Positions 52,777-64,000 of a stretch of DNA of 64,000 nt are shown piece after piece; position 1 is the stretch's first letter, and every line of letters begins with the position of its first letter. This DNA is from Enoplolaimus lenunculus. Its lineage: Eukaryota; Nematoda; Enoplea; Enoplida; Thoracostomopsidae. The position numbers were made by a program, and so were the translations under genes. The notes below the pieces were generated by a model. The model worked only from the letters and a program-made list of their open reading frames with translations. It was not told the DNA's origin and did not search any database. Location: NCBI GenBank assembly GCA_030248215.1, contig JASANG010003482.1, forward strand, positions 1 through 64,000, given 5' to 3'.

Positions 52777-54126
52777 ATTATATCCACAAAAGTTAGAAAC
52801 AGCGAACGCTGTTAAAGGTGCGTACGTGATTAATTTCCGTACAATACCGCACGGTAATGCAAAGTGACGTCCGGCGTCGTCCATCGCCGTTCATCACCGG
52901 ACATCACCATGATGCTCCCCTGAAAATGTTTACCCTATCTAGCAAGGCGAGCTTGCTACGCACCTGAGACTAGGCACTAGACAGTGTCAAAAATACAAAA
53001 TTTCGACTACTAAATTGAAATAAAACGAACACGTTCGTATAGTAAATATCGTGTGTAATGCCGATGTTTTGAAGTCAGCCGTTTATAGATCATTCAGTTT
53101 GAACTTTCAGTTTAAAAAATAGAACACAACGTTGTTTAAAATTTAGAAAGATGAATCGTTTCGAATAGTAAATATTTTTAGCTTGGTTTTAGATGAAACG
53201 TTTGAAACTAAAATTGCTCATCAGAACAATAACAAAAGCCATAACACAAACTTTAGACTTCTAAAATTATATAACAGTAAAAGATATACAAACTCAACTG
53301 TGAATTGAACCAGGCCCGTAGCCAGTTCAAAAGGAACGATCGAAGTTGTTCTACCCTAAAAACGACTTCAGTTAAAGTCTCACAAGTGTATCAAATGTCA
53401 AACATCGGCCAATGATAGGAGCAGAACAGTAATATAATCATATTCCTAAGCCTAATCCTAAGCGTAAAAATGAGCTTATACCTAAGCGAACCCCAAAGTA
53501 AAAAATTTGTTTAGGTACGTATGGTATTGTTTCATAAAAGCTACAAACGGGGTAGAACTTTTCGTTGGGGTGCGAAACTTGTAGAGGTGAAGCAGACCGA
53601 ACATGATCCCCTATATCTGCGAACCTGCTAAAGTCACTCACACGATGTCAGCTTAAAGAATCTAAGGCTTTTGTACACTCATATCTAATGTTTTAATAAG
53701 GCTTGGAAAAAGTGTTAGACGATAGGAAGATGTTTTCCTAAACCTAAAGCGTAAAATGTGGAGAAAGCATAAAAAATCCAGCTGTTTCATATACAACATC
53801 AGTAGATATTATCGGATGACCCAGAGGAGCTTACCAATCGAAGATAGCATGAGGGCTGTTTAATAATACGGGGATATGGAAACGGTTACGATGTCTGAGA
53901 AGGTACAAGTATATAAATTTATATTGAATTTATGAGTAATCAAAAAATACGCTTGCGCAACTGCCAATTTAGATCAGTTATGAATCTGAAATTTAAATAT
54001 TACAGGCAAATACTCATTTCCGGTTCAAATATACGTCTGAAGTTATGTTGTATTTAGACTCAGTATCAGTGATGTTATGGCTTCATTATATATATATACT
54101 GTAATATATAATATATACTGAAAGTG

Positions 54127-54294
54127 TTAAAGATAGTAAACGGAAAATTTTTCGCTTAACCCTTTCTCACATGAATATTTTCTATTTCTCGCGAGACCTA
54201 CTTTTATGCTAGGATTCTAACTCCAGTGACTGGAGTGGGAGGCGTATACCATCACCACTCACCTATATGAGCTTGACGCTCGAGCCCGAGGGGG
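54127..54294 (-). mobile_element. tRNA-derived SINE-like element, truncated
   Basis: Matches the right-hand half of the 41865 copy up to the GAGCCCGAGGGGG block, then stops. Confidence 0.7.
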
Positions 54295-56024
54295 CAAGGA
54301 GTTAAAATTAAAACAAAAGCTATTAATGATTATTCTGTTTTATAAGATTTGCGGCGTCCAAAGTTGGGCATTATATAAAATTTAAGTTAATATAGGCGTT
54401 GACACCGAATTTTTAACGCAGAAATTTTTCAATTTTATCCGATAAACCACACGAAGGACATGCACACCGTCGGCCATTGTCAGTTATAGGGTCCTGGGCA
54501 CTTGGAGACAGAGAGACTGGGGGAGTTTAGTGGCTGGGAAGCTTAGGCGGATTCGTTAAACTTACTGGTCAATTTTAGTTTTAGGACCGTTAACAGTAGA
54601 TTAAGCGTTTTCCTAAGTCTGAGCCTAAGTGTTGCAAAAACGTATTCCTAAGCCTAAGCCTAAGTCTAAGCAAAAAAATGTAGTCTAGATTGTAAACGTA
54701 CTCTTTTATAAACTCACCAGAAACCGGGACGGCCTAAAAGTTATATGGGCCAAGTTACTTTCCCCAAAAACTAAAGGACTTAAATTAATACCACAAGGGA
54801 GAACTGTAATGGAGATCAGCGAGTGAGTTTATAGCCGTAATTTTTCTAAAGTTTCTGTTGCCAGCTCATGACTTTTTAGGTGACCTTAGGTGTAATAAAT
54901 ATCAGTGGAGTGTTCGGGCAAAAGGTGTTACGAAAAATTAACAGTTGTGGTGCTTTTTGGAGAAATTTTGGCCCTGAACCGTCATTCATAATAACTGGGA
55001 GTCTTAAGGTTCATACCTCAATAGAGAACATGTTCTCAAATTTGAGAATACAAGTTTCCGAAGGCGCCTTTAAGATAGTCATTATTCGAACAGCCTAGCT
55101 TTGTCAGCGATAGCTATGGCTTGATACATAGCTATTACAAAACTCGAAATGTAGTAAAATTTAAGAAATATAATGTTTAACAAAACAAATACAATATAGA
55201 CGTTTCTTGATACTTGTCACTTATCAAAAGCACATCTTTATTGCGTCAAATTTAAAATTGCAACCAATTTTTGAAGTTTTAATATGTTATTTCAATTTAA
55301 ACTTACAATTTTTCATAAAAGGTGTCCGTTATTAATAATCGTAACAGTCTAAAGTGTCATAAATATCACCGGCACCTCGGAGCAATGAACTCACAACATA
55401 TAGATTGCATCAATTGTGTGCAGCGCCTATCGCCAATTAGTTAGCTTAAAGGTTTTATACACGTGACGAGCGGAAGGTGTGCATCGAAAATCTGCTGAGA
55501 GGTATAGCAAACCAAGTGTAAGAAATATGCGAAATTATCAACTACTTTGCGATTATATGGGCACAGAACTTTAGCTCGGAAGTTTAAGACAATAATTTTC
55601 GGCTGAACCAGAATTTCTTGACATTACGTTAGAAAACCGAACCAATATATAGCAAAGGGCAGTAACAGTAGTATAAGCATGTATATTCTTAAATGTAAGC
55701 CTAAGCTTAAAGCGTAAGAATGAGCTTATACTTAAGCCTGCTCTAGCCCAAGCAAAAATACCGCAACTTTTTGGCATTCAGGGTAATTTCCGTTATCGTA
55801 AATTTGGGATATGGAAACAGGTAAAGTTTCCAAAATCGTGCAGGACGTTGGGATGGATGTCCAGCCGATGTCCAATTTACAATAAGCCGGCTTATGAATT
55901 TTTTAGGTTCGCATTTTTAGAATACCTTCGAGCCCCTTCTGGCGTTAGAGACGAGCATTATTCCAGCTCCATGCAACGCCTGGGCCTGCGCCAGTTTCAA
56001 GTCTCAATACACCGAAACATTCGC

Positions 56025-56030
56025 TTTATT
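56025..56030 (-). terminator. polyadenylation signal of the defensin-like gene
   Basis: AATAAA on the minus strand, about 80 nt beyond the proposed stop codon at 56107. Confidence 0.5.
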
Positions 56031-56106
56031 ATCAGTTAACAAAAAAATAAATATGAAATTTAATTGTCATTCTTGGAAAGCAATTTTTCCATTTTCGCCG
56101 AAATAA

Positions 56107-56129
56107 TCAGTTTTTGAAAGGAAAAACAC
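56107..56129 (-). CDS. defensin-like gene, proposed last exon
   Basis: After acceptor TTATTTTAG, completes a Cys codon and adds VFPFKN and TGA; AATAAA follows. Short, so less certain. Confidence 0.45.
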
Positions 56130-59100
56130 CTAAAATAAGTATAAAACTATAGCAAATGTTATTGTAACATTTTCGACACAAACATCTAAACCACAACGCT
56201 AATTTTTATAGGTTATGGTGGCGGATTAGCTTTGAAGTTTAAACAAACCCAAATTACTTATCGTAAGCGTTCCAGTTTTTAATTGGATCGTGGAACGAAC
56301 CAGTCACTAAATAGATCGTGGAACGATCCAATCACCAATTGGATAGTGAAACGAAACAATCACCGATTGGATCGTGGAACGAACCATATAACCAATTGGA
56401 TTGTGACACAAACCAATTACCAATTGGTACGGCATCGTTTTGGTCTAATCGCCTATTGTCATGATCGCCGATTTGTACAATAGTGTATGGTTGTTGAATT
56501 TTTCACGAGTGGAAGCGTTTGGATTACATAGCAGGACAAAGTTCATAAAAACAACTAATATTATATGTTTTGAGTTGTTCTTAACAAAAATGTGCTCTGC
56601 AGTTTATTCGATCTAGGAATATTTGAAGTACTCAAACACTCTTATTTATTCCGAATCATAATAGTGTCCCCTCTTATTCGGGTCACTACAGTGCGTAAAG
56701 TACAAACGTAAATTTTGCTGCGCTTATAGGCGTTCGGTACAGCAGTTTACTTACAAATTTGACAATGACAAACGGTGCTGTGATCAACTACACTCCTAAT
56801 ACCACAGCGTGCACCTTCAGCGGCGGTTGCACCAAAACGATGCAAACACGCGTTTCTGCATTGATCGTACGGCTTGAACGTACACGAAGAGCCTTCGATC
56901 ACTAGGGTGCACGCTAAAGCAAATAAGTCTGGCCTTAAATATTTCTCGCTTGCTAAGCTCGCTCTATAACAAATTGTTTTTAGATATTTACTTTCCCATA
57001 CAGTAGAGTTATTTTGATAAAAGACAAATAATTCCTCGCAAACACTGCTGTTAATTATTTTTTGCTAAACGTAACTTTAGCTTCAAGTTTAGACTAAACC
57101 TAAACGTAAGCCTAAAGCCTTAGTTTATTTTATGAAGTCATTTTGCGCGAGCAAAAGCTTTTTATCAAGAAAAATAAAACAAAAGCTGTTTTACTCCATC
57201 TCTCAAGAATTCTAACCCTCACTACGGCCCTGCTTACAATACGGTGGGCAAGTATCGAAATCGAGAAAAACAATATCTTCCGGTGACCAATATCCGCCTC
57301 TCAAACGACTTCCGAAACCATCGAGTAATTCAAGCGTTATCCGGTGGATATTGTATTTCACTGGTAAAATGTGGTTATCAAATTTGTTTTGTGTCGAAGG
57401 GTATTCCTGTAAAATCGTTGCTAGGTTCGTGTTCGAAGGCTAGGCCCATGTAAAGATCAGGGGCGGCACGTTTTTCTGCGGGACCGCAATAGAGTAAGCT
57501 TAAGCTTTAGACTATTTTTTACTTGGCTTAGGTTTAGGCTTAGGCTTAGAAACATGCTCATTCTTACGCTTAGGCTTAGGAATATGCTTATAATACTGTT
57601 CCGCACCTGTTCTTTACATAGGCCGAAGGTTATGTAATACTCTGCCCGGCTTTTTTCAGTAAAATATGCAACAGTTAGTCAAACACAATTATAAATACAG
57701 AATATATATTGAGAATAGAGCTTTATTAATCACGTTGCGTTCTTCTTGCGAAACAGGGGAATCTGTATATAATTATTTGCACATGAGAGGGGTGGGCTTA
57801 CGAGACATATCCTCGTCAGTGTTTTGTCTTACTATCTCTCGTTTTTCTTACAGTAGCGCACTATTCAATGAAAAAGACACTGCAAACAAAATTTACAACA
57901 ATGAAAATTTAAATCTAAAAACAAGAGTGTATATGTCGTAGACCAATCAGCTAGACAGGCCAATCACTGATTGCAATTGGCTTAGGTTTAATATAATCTG
58001 TAATTCTATGTATAAAAGCAATTGGTCCTAGACAAAAACTACCATTGAAGTTAAAAAACCAATCAGATTAAATTATTTTCGCTGACGCGATACCGATATA
58101 ACCAATCAGCGTTGACTTTACATCACTTGTGTTTAGCTACGTCCCGTTATTGTGATTTGTCCTACGTCAAACTATTATTTGGATAGAATCGCACAGTGGC
58201 TGAGGTCAATTATTAATTGGCCTGAATAGCTGATTGGCCTACGAAAAATTCCACATGAGGCAGAAACGGTGAAAACATTTCAGAAAGCAACTATATTATT
58301 TGCTTACATCTCTTTGAACAGTATTACCATCAATATCGTACTGTACAACACGGATATAGTGAAATTCTTTCGAAATATTATACGACACTGCATATGGTTG
58401 TTTTTGATCGACAAATCTGTAGACAATCTGCGCGTCTCCGGGGTCAAATCGCATTGTACTGCCGTCGGTAAATGTTGTCTGCCCTGTGGCTCGAAACTTA
58501 TCATCGGCATTGTACGCACAGTACCCTAAAATAGTCAAGTGTCGTGATGGACCGGTAATTCGTGTAAAAAATGTTTTAATGACGAGTTTTTTAACCTTCT
58601 ACTTGTTCCACATGGAGTACACCATAAGCAAAATTGTGAGAGGCTGAAGGTGTAACCAAGGACTCCAATAGCAAAGAAACTTCAAGTCGAACCAGTCTTT
58701 CAAGGCAACGCCGTGCCAGTGATTTCAGGGTCCTGTTAGAAACTGACTTATACGATAGGTAACTTGTGATATCAGATAGCTAACTTGTGCTATCAGATAG
58801 GTAACTTGTGATATCAGCTCTTTTGACCATTGAATTTTTGGAGTAGGCTCATGTACATTTTACCTCCGCAGGCTTATGCTTAGGCTCACGTCTAGCCTTT
58901 TAAGTTTGCGGTTTAGATGTAGGAAAAACTTACTTAAGTTTAAGTCGGTACTTAATCCTACGCCTAAGCTTTCTTAAGCCATTGTATAAGACAATTAAGC
59001 GTACGTTTTAACTTTAAATGTCAGGAAAAAATGTGTACATGAACCTTCGGCTTACCTTCTGCGTATTCAACATCAAATTTAGACACAATGCGACTTTCGA

Positions 59101-62100
59101 TTGCTTCAGCTACAATATTATTAATAAAAAATGCACAAATAAAAAACAAATTAAATTAAGGTTACAAGCATGCGATAAACGCGTACCTTTTATTAGTTAC
59201 AGGTGAACTTTTTAAAGTGGAAAGAAGTTTTATGCGAAATGTACCAGTGCAAGAAAAAACAAACAAACAAATAAACAAACAAACCAAACAATCAAACAAA
59301 CAATCAAACAGATAAACAAATAAACAAACACAAACAAACAAATAAACAAACAAACAAACAATCAAACAAACAAACAAACAGTCAAACAAATAAACAAACA
59401 AACAAAACAAACAATCAAACAAATCATCAAACAGATAAACAAATAAACAAACAAACACAAACAAACAAATAAACAAACAAATAAACAAACAAACAAAACA
59501 AACAATCAAACAAACAATCAAACAGATAAACAAATAAGCAAACACAAACAAACAAATAAACAAACAAACAGTCAAACAAATAAACAAACAAACAAAACAA
59601 ACAATCAAACAAACAATCAAACAGATAAACAAATAAGCAAACACAAACAAACAAATAAACAAACAAACAGATAAACAAATAAACAAACAAACAAACAAAT
59701 AAACAAACAAACAATCAAACAAAAAACAAACAAACAAACAAACAATCAAATAAACAAACCAACAAACAATTAAACAAATAAACAAACAAAAAATCCAACA
59801 AACAATCAAACAGATAAACCAATAAACAAACAAACAAACAAAACAAACAATCAAACAAACAAACAAACAAACAGATAAACAAATAAACAAACACAAACAA
59901 ACAAATAAACAAACAAACAATCAAACAATCAAACAAATAAACAAACAAACAAACAAAACTAACAATCAAACAAACAACAAACAGATAAACAAATAAACAA
60001 ACAAACAAACAAAGAAACAAACAATCAAACAAAACAAACAAAGAAACAAACAATCAAACAAACAAACCAACAAACAATCAAACAAATAAACAAACAAACA
60101 AACAAACAAAACAAACAATCAAACAAACAATCAAACAGATAAACAAATAAACAAACAAATAAACAATCAAACAAATAAACAGACAAACAAACAAACAAAA
60201 CAAACAATCAAACAAACAATCAAACAGATAAACAAATAAACAAACAAAACAAACAATCAAACAAACAATCAAACAGATAAACAAACAAACAAACAAACAA
60301 ACAAACGTTTTCAACGATGACTAAGATTCAAAGAAGTCCGCTATTCGTGACTTTCTTCCAGGTGTTTATAAGAACTTTTTTATTTGCAACCCTGAAGGGA
60401 TTGAAAAACTGTAGACTTACATATTATATACCAGTCGTAGTAGAACTACATGTATTGAGCGAAGCTCTGACATACTTGTGAAATAAATCAAAAAAGTCCT
60501 AATTTAGGCTTATTAATCAAGCTATTATGCAAATTAACTATTAGCTTACTATTAAATTATCGGATTTGAAGGTTTGTAAACAATTTTTTTGCAGATTTTT
60601 CGCCCCCGAAAACTATTTAGTACTGAATTTCATTGCTTGTATCTCTAATAATCAGTGAAATAATATAAAAAGTCCTAATTTCAGCTTAACTAATTAAGCT
60701 AATATGCAAATTAGCTATTAGTTAACTATTGAATTATGGGTTTTGGAGATTTGTAAACAATTGTTTCAGATTTTTCGCATCCGAAAACTATTTAATACTC
60801 AATATGATTGATTGTGACAGCAATAATCAGTGAAATAATTTGAAAGGTCCTAAATTAGGCTTAACTTATTAAGCTAATATGTAAATTAGCTATTAGCTAA
60901 CTAATCAATTATCGGTTTTGGAGGTTTATAAACATTTTATTCTGATTTATCGTTCCCAGAAAATCTTTGGTGCTGAAATTAGATTGTTTGTAGCTCTAAT
61001 AATTAGTGAAATACAGTAATCAGTACTCATTCAGCCTTAATCAATTATGCAAATTAGCCTGTAGCTAATAAATGGCCTAAAGTTTTAAAACCTCAATGCG
61101 TGGTTAACACCTCAGCATGAAAAGCTTTCTAACTTTCAATATCGGTTGTTTCGGCCTTAAAACCAACATTGCCGAAATTTTTATAACAAAACTCGGACTC
61201 TTTCCAACTGAGGCTACACAACTGCTCAAATATTTATTTATGCGCAAAACATCCTTGAGCAAGAAAGAATAAACAAAAAACAAACAAACAAACAAACAAA
61301 CAAACAAACAAGCCAAGACACAAACAAGCAAGCAAACAGACAAACAAGCAAACCAACCCAACAGCCAACAAACAAACGAATGAACAAACAAACAAACACA
61401 CAAAAATCCAACCAAACAAGGGTTTTATAGTGGTTTTTCAACCCACCCTATTTGTGAATTTTGTCCATACGTTTTTACGAACTATTTGTACCCCGCGCCA
61501 ACGACTTCAAAATTTTCGTTACAAAATATAACTCGAACCCTTTTTAAAATCTCGAGCTCAGGAAAGTGAACAACTCACCTTGCTACAGGGGCTAAAGGTT
61601 TTTCAGCAGGGCATACAAGGATTTTCAATGACATACAAGCAAGGTTAAAAAATTTCTAAGGGCCCCACAATTTTTCCGGGTGGGTTGAGCTGCCCCCTTG
61701 GCTACGAGCTCGTTGGGGCTACGCTCCTGCTTGAACAGTTATACGCAAAACGTACCCAGGCAAGAGTAAACAAACAGCGTTTTCAACTTATCAATGACGT
61801 GTTCTGGTAGAGTTGAGACTTGTACCGTATGAACGATTTGTTGCTCGTTGTCAAAATTTACAGACACAAAATTTACCGGTTTAGATAATGTTCGCGACTA
61901 AAAATAAAATAATGTCCCATCTCAAGACAGGGGCGTAGACAGACGGTTGGGTGGGTTTCAGGAGTCAACTCCCTCCGCTTTGGGATCTTTGTCCTGGAGT
62001 TTTCAGGCATTTTTTCAGTTGGTAACAAAGAGAACTGTTTTTAACATTTGTATAGGAAGTGACCCCTATTTCCAGATCCCAGGTTACGCCCATGTCCCCC

Positions 62101-62961
62101 GTCCGTCAAATATTGACGTCAGCGCTGGATCCAGAAACTTTTGATGGCGGGCACTTTACGTTTTAGTGAAGAAAACTCGCGAGCGACAATCCAAAGAAAT
62201 TTTACTCATAAATCATAACGTAAAATTTTAAAATTTTGATTTAGATTGGTGTTGGCACGCCGCCACGGCATGTTTGGAGCTTAATAATGGATGACGTGCC
62301 TCAAGATTAATTATGTATTCAATAAATAATGTCTAAGCCTTTTGTGATTTTGGTTCCAAGGGTTTTACAAGTCCTTCAATATCTACAAAAATTGAATTTT
62401 TCAAAAATTCAAATCAAAGTGTGCAAAGATCAACGGCGATGAAAACGTCAGATAGTCAAAGCATTACCAAAATTGGTTCATACCCAGGCATAAGCCAGCT
62501 GTCGAACAAAGAAAAAATCTCAAATGGACTATTGCGATTGTGTAGATTATTGAATATATCGAAAATTTACATGAAGCACAATCTATGCACCGTCGAAATG
62601 AAGTCACATTGTATAAATAAATTAAACAAATTAATTGAACTGAACAAAGAATTAAAATTCAAATCCCGATTACATTTCCAATACCTGGAGCCGGGAAAAA
62701 TTGCACCGATTTAAACTCGTCGCTAAGCTGTTACCTTTTCCTCAATAATTACTCCGTGAGAATCCTGCAAGCTAACTATGAGCTCAAATAATCCGGGTGG
62801 AATTTCGGAATTTTCAAACGTCATTTCAACGCGTTCTACGACTTTGCCTGCGTTGAATTCAATTTGATACAACTCCGTTCGATGTATAACTGTTCCGTCA
62901 TCAAATTGAGTCTGATTGTCTCGCGACATTTGGTCACGGCGGACAAAATAGTGGCATCGTG
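56107..62961 (-). CDS. unrecognised gene with defensin-like C-terminus (6 exons)
   Basis: Function unknown. Minus-strand join 62735-62961, 61756-61897, 58308-58525, 57238-57406, 56755-56913, 56107-56129; all five junctions agree in phase. The first exon seen starts in phase 1, so the 5' end is still missing. About 310 residues: a beta-rich, cysteine-poor part (exons 1-4, e.g. LYQIEFNAGKVVERVEMTFE, VSYNISKEFHYIRVVQYDID, HRITLELLDG) and then exon 5, with the CS-alpha-beta order C-x7-C-x3-C-x13-C-x11-C-x-C. The spread of cysteines suggests a secreted or extracellular protein, which is inference. The 3.2-kb intron after exon 2 carries the AAAC array and the 175-bp satellite. I know no family with this layout. 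Confidence 0.72.
56281..56428. repeat. minisatellite, about 5 x 29 bp
   Basis: Degenerate units around TTGGATCGTGGAACGAACCA and CAATCACCAA, in the last intron of the defensin-like gene. Confidence 0.85.
56755..56913 (-). CDS. defensin-like gene, cysteine-rich exon
   Basis: 159 nt, phase 1 both sides. Acceptor TGCTTTAG, donor GTAAGT. Encodes CTFKPYDQCRNACLHRFG, later RCGIRS and VCHCQI: the C-x3-C and C-x-C spacings of CS-alpha-beta peptides. Confidence 0.75.
57238..57406 (-). CDS. defensin-like gene, fourth exon seen
   Basis: 169 nt, phase 0 in, phase 1 out. Acceptor GATTTTACAG, donor GTAAGC. Ends SPEDIVFLDFDTCPPY. Confidence 0.7.
57459..57625. mobile_element. TTAGGC-core element (in intron)
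   Basis: ATCAGGGGCGGCACGTTTTT on the left and TACTGTTCCGCACCTGTT on the right give inverted ends AGGGGCGG/CCGCACCT. The core contains seven or more TTAGG-type hexamers. Lies in an intron of the defensin-like gene. Confidence 0.65.
57936..58244. mobile_element. MITE-like element, TCGTAGRCCAATCAGCTA ends
   Basis: 309 bp with about 28-bp inverted ends (GACCAATCAGCTA... and ...TAGCTGATTGGCC). Further ACCAATCAG motifs inside. No ORF. Confidence 0.75.
58308..58525 (-). CDS. defensin-like gene, third exon seen
   Basis: 218 nt. Acceptor CTATTTTAG, donor GTAAGC. Encodes YCAYNADDKFRATGQTTFTD and FDPGDAQIVYRFVDQKQPYA. Confidence 0.75.
58754..58816. repeat. 3 x 21-bp tandem repeat
   Basis: Units GATAGGTAACTTGTGATATC followed by A, with two changes in the middle copy. 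Confidence 0.9.
59251..60306. repeat. AAAC-type microsatellite array, about 1.05 kb
   Basis: Mostly AAAC units mixed with ATAAAC, ATCAAAC and GATAAAC variants that recur roughly every 90-120 bp, giving a loose higher-order pattern. It creates long Leu/Cys/Val/Phe ORFs on the minus strand that are not genes. Confidence 0.97.
60470..61075. repeat. satellite, about 3.5 x 175 bp
   Basis: GTCCTAA occurs at 60496, 60672 and 60847, with a decayed fourth unit near 61022. Shared blocks: AAGCTAATATGCAAATTAGC, TTTGGAGGTTTGTAAACA and CCGAAAACTATTTA. Confidence 0.9.
61258..61420. repeat. second AAAC/AAGC microsatellite
   Basis: About 160 bp of CAAA-type repeats with a GCAAGAAA-like start resembling that of the array at 59251. 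Confidence 0.9.
61585..61735 (-). repeat. interspersed repeat of the GGCTACGGGC family
   Basis: Shares GGCATACA.GGATTTTC, ATGACATACAAGCAAGGT and GAGCTGCCC.CTTGGCTACG with the copy at 50395-50550. Confidence 0.6.
61756..61897 (-). CDS. defensin-like gene, second exon seen
   Basis: 142 nt, phase 0 in, phase 1 out. Encodes VNFVSVNFDNEQQIVHTVQV and LKTLFVYSCL. Acceptor TATTTTTAG, donor GTACGT. Confidence 0.7.
62735..62961 (-). CDS. defensin-like gene, first exon seen
   Basis: 227 nt. Acceptor ATTTACAG, donor GTAACA. Begins RCHYFVRRDQMSRDNQ, ends DSHGVIIEEK; beta-strand-like. Confidence 0.7.
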
Positions 62962-63633
62962 CTGTAAATATTCAAATGGTGAGAAAATATTTATCCATGA
63001 AACAAAAATTATATGTCGTGTTCTGAACAGCTATTTGCTCGTTTTGGTTCTTCAGCATCCTCTGGTATACGCCTTTTATGGTAATGCCAGAAAGTCAACG
63101 ATAGATATTATGGTGACTTGAAACTTTCGGCGGGCCAATATTACAGTTACATGCGTAACATTAGTCGAAGCCAATTTGTAAGCCTGAAAACTAATCTAAG
63201 ACAAAACATGAAGGTTTAATTCTACAGCTTAACCATATTATATTACACATTCTAGAGGGAGGGTCACTGTCACATGCAATACCCCTAAATTGAACTATGA
63301 GCAGAGCGTTTTTGATGTCGGACGCATACAGTGTCATGGCTCGCACAGGTTGTACAGCCCCTCCAAATAAGGGGGTTTACCAAAAACGGAACGCATGACG
63401 GACCCATTTTGCACCATTTAGAACTCCAAGAGTTGTATAGAGTTCTATAATGCACTATTGGTAAAACTAACATGAGTCAACACCAAATGGTTAAAGAAGG
63501 TAACGCTTTACTTTTAGACTATTTTAATGGTTAGGCGTCGGTCAGCACCGTACAGTATTCGGCACATGTAATACTGCATGGCACCGCATAAACAATTTGT
63601 AAACAAAAAATTTTCCGTCTAAGCATACTGTAT
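62962..63633. other. flank or intron upstream of the defensin-like gene
   Basis: No exon found that would supply the missing phase-1 donor. Near 63540-63600 there is a GC-rich CACCGTACAG segment like those in the 31800 element. Confidence 0.4.
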
Positions 63634-64000
63634 TGACCCGAATAAGAGGGGGCTGATATTTATTTGGCCTCTCCAGAGGGTACCCCCCCCCTTGTTATTC
63701 GGTTACGGACTGTTATTTATTTTTAACCCACGCTCCATCACCCTTCGTTACAGATATATATCCGGTACTGCAATTATCCGTTGAATTAGACACAGTAACT
63801 GCAATTATCCGTTGAATTAGACACCGTAACTGCAATTATCCGTTGAATTAGACACAGTAACTGCAATTATCCGTTGAATTAGACACAGTAACTGCAATTA
63901 TCCGTTGAATTAATCATTTATTTCTCTTACGTCAATAGCTTGAGCGATAATACAAGGTAATAATTATGATTGTACTTTCAAAATTTATACGTTTTAAAGT
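63634..64000 (+). mobile_element. interspersed element, GACCCGAATAAGAG end, expanded
   Basis: Inverted relative of 32215-32457 that runs off the window end. It differs by an internal minisatellite at 63767-63911. Confidence 0.7.
63767..63911. repeat. minisatellite, 4.7 x 31 bp
   Basis: ACTGCAATTATCCGTTGAAT starts at 63767, 63798, 63829, 63860 and 63891. It matches a single similar site in the copy at 32 kb. Confidence 0.95.

Larger units (their letters stand above)
46986..56024. other. long intergenic region, ATAT to the defensin-like gene
   Basis: Nine kilobases with no gene I can support. It holds hAT-like elements (48768-48965, 52232-52776), TTAGGC-core repeats (49030-49195, 51059-51240, 53430-53500, 54600-54670, 55660-55745), a truncated SINE (54127-54294) and AT dinucleotide runs (52557-52608, 54085-54118). 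One short open stretch at 48154-48270 could be a first exon. Confidence 0.45.

Noticed and set aside
59162-60314. Leu/Cys/Val/Phe-rich ORFs of up to 252 codons on the minus strand
   Set aside because: Pure translation of the AAAC/TTTG microsatellite; not membrane proteins.
61104-61441. Cys/Leu/Phe-rich ORFs on the minus strand
   Set aside because: Translation of the smaller AAAC array at 61258-61420.

Overview
The window is AT-rich animal DNA with a spliceosomal intron in almost every gene. Short coding exons sit between acceptors of the TTTTAG/TTTCAG kind and GTAAGT donors, in a dense background of small repeats. No bacterial or viral gene is visible. I infer an invertebrate. Nematode-like acceptors, many short (TTAGGC)n runs and TIL-domain proteins hint at a nematode relative with long introns, but nothing here proves it.

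Layout. (1) 923-24141, plus strand: the 3' part of a large collagen gene with 27 Gly-X-Y exons, each a multiple of 9 nt and all joined in phase 0, then a 28-residue non-collagenous tail. Its 5' end lies before the window. (2) 26769-29405, plus: a three-exon secreted gene with two 12-cysteine TIL (trypsin-inhibitor-like) domains. (3) 30143-30357 and 31414-31610, minus: two further TIL exons, each running to a stop. (4) 32822-34227, minus: exons of an Ig-domain protein, interrupted by a strange tract of about 470 bp almost without T. (5) 39124-46985, minus: a seven-exon alpha-tubulin N-acetyltransferase (ATAT/MEC-17 family). (6) 56107-62961, minus, 5' end not found: six exons of a protein I do not recognise, ending in a defensin-like (CS-alpha-beta) cysteine pattern.

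The TIL exons, the Ig exon and some exons of the last gene start after phase-1 introns. This is the usual arrangement of shuffled extracellular modules, and it makes an Ig-TIL mosaic transcript possible. The collagen and TIL products would be secreted or matrix proteins; the acetyltransferase acts on microtubules inside cells. I see no shared pathway.

The rest is repeats: several families of short terminal-inverted-repeat elements (two with cores of TTAGGC-like hexamers), a tRNA-derived SINE-like family, a 388-bp near-perfect palindrome, minisatellites of 21, 29, 31, 32, 75 and 138 bp, a 175-bp satellite and a 1-kb AAAC-type array. Exon calls rest on reading frame, splice-site match and phase; no transcript evidence was available.
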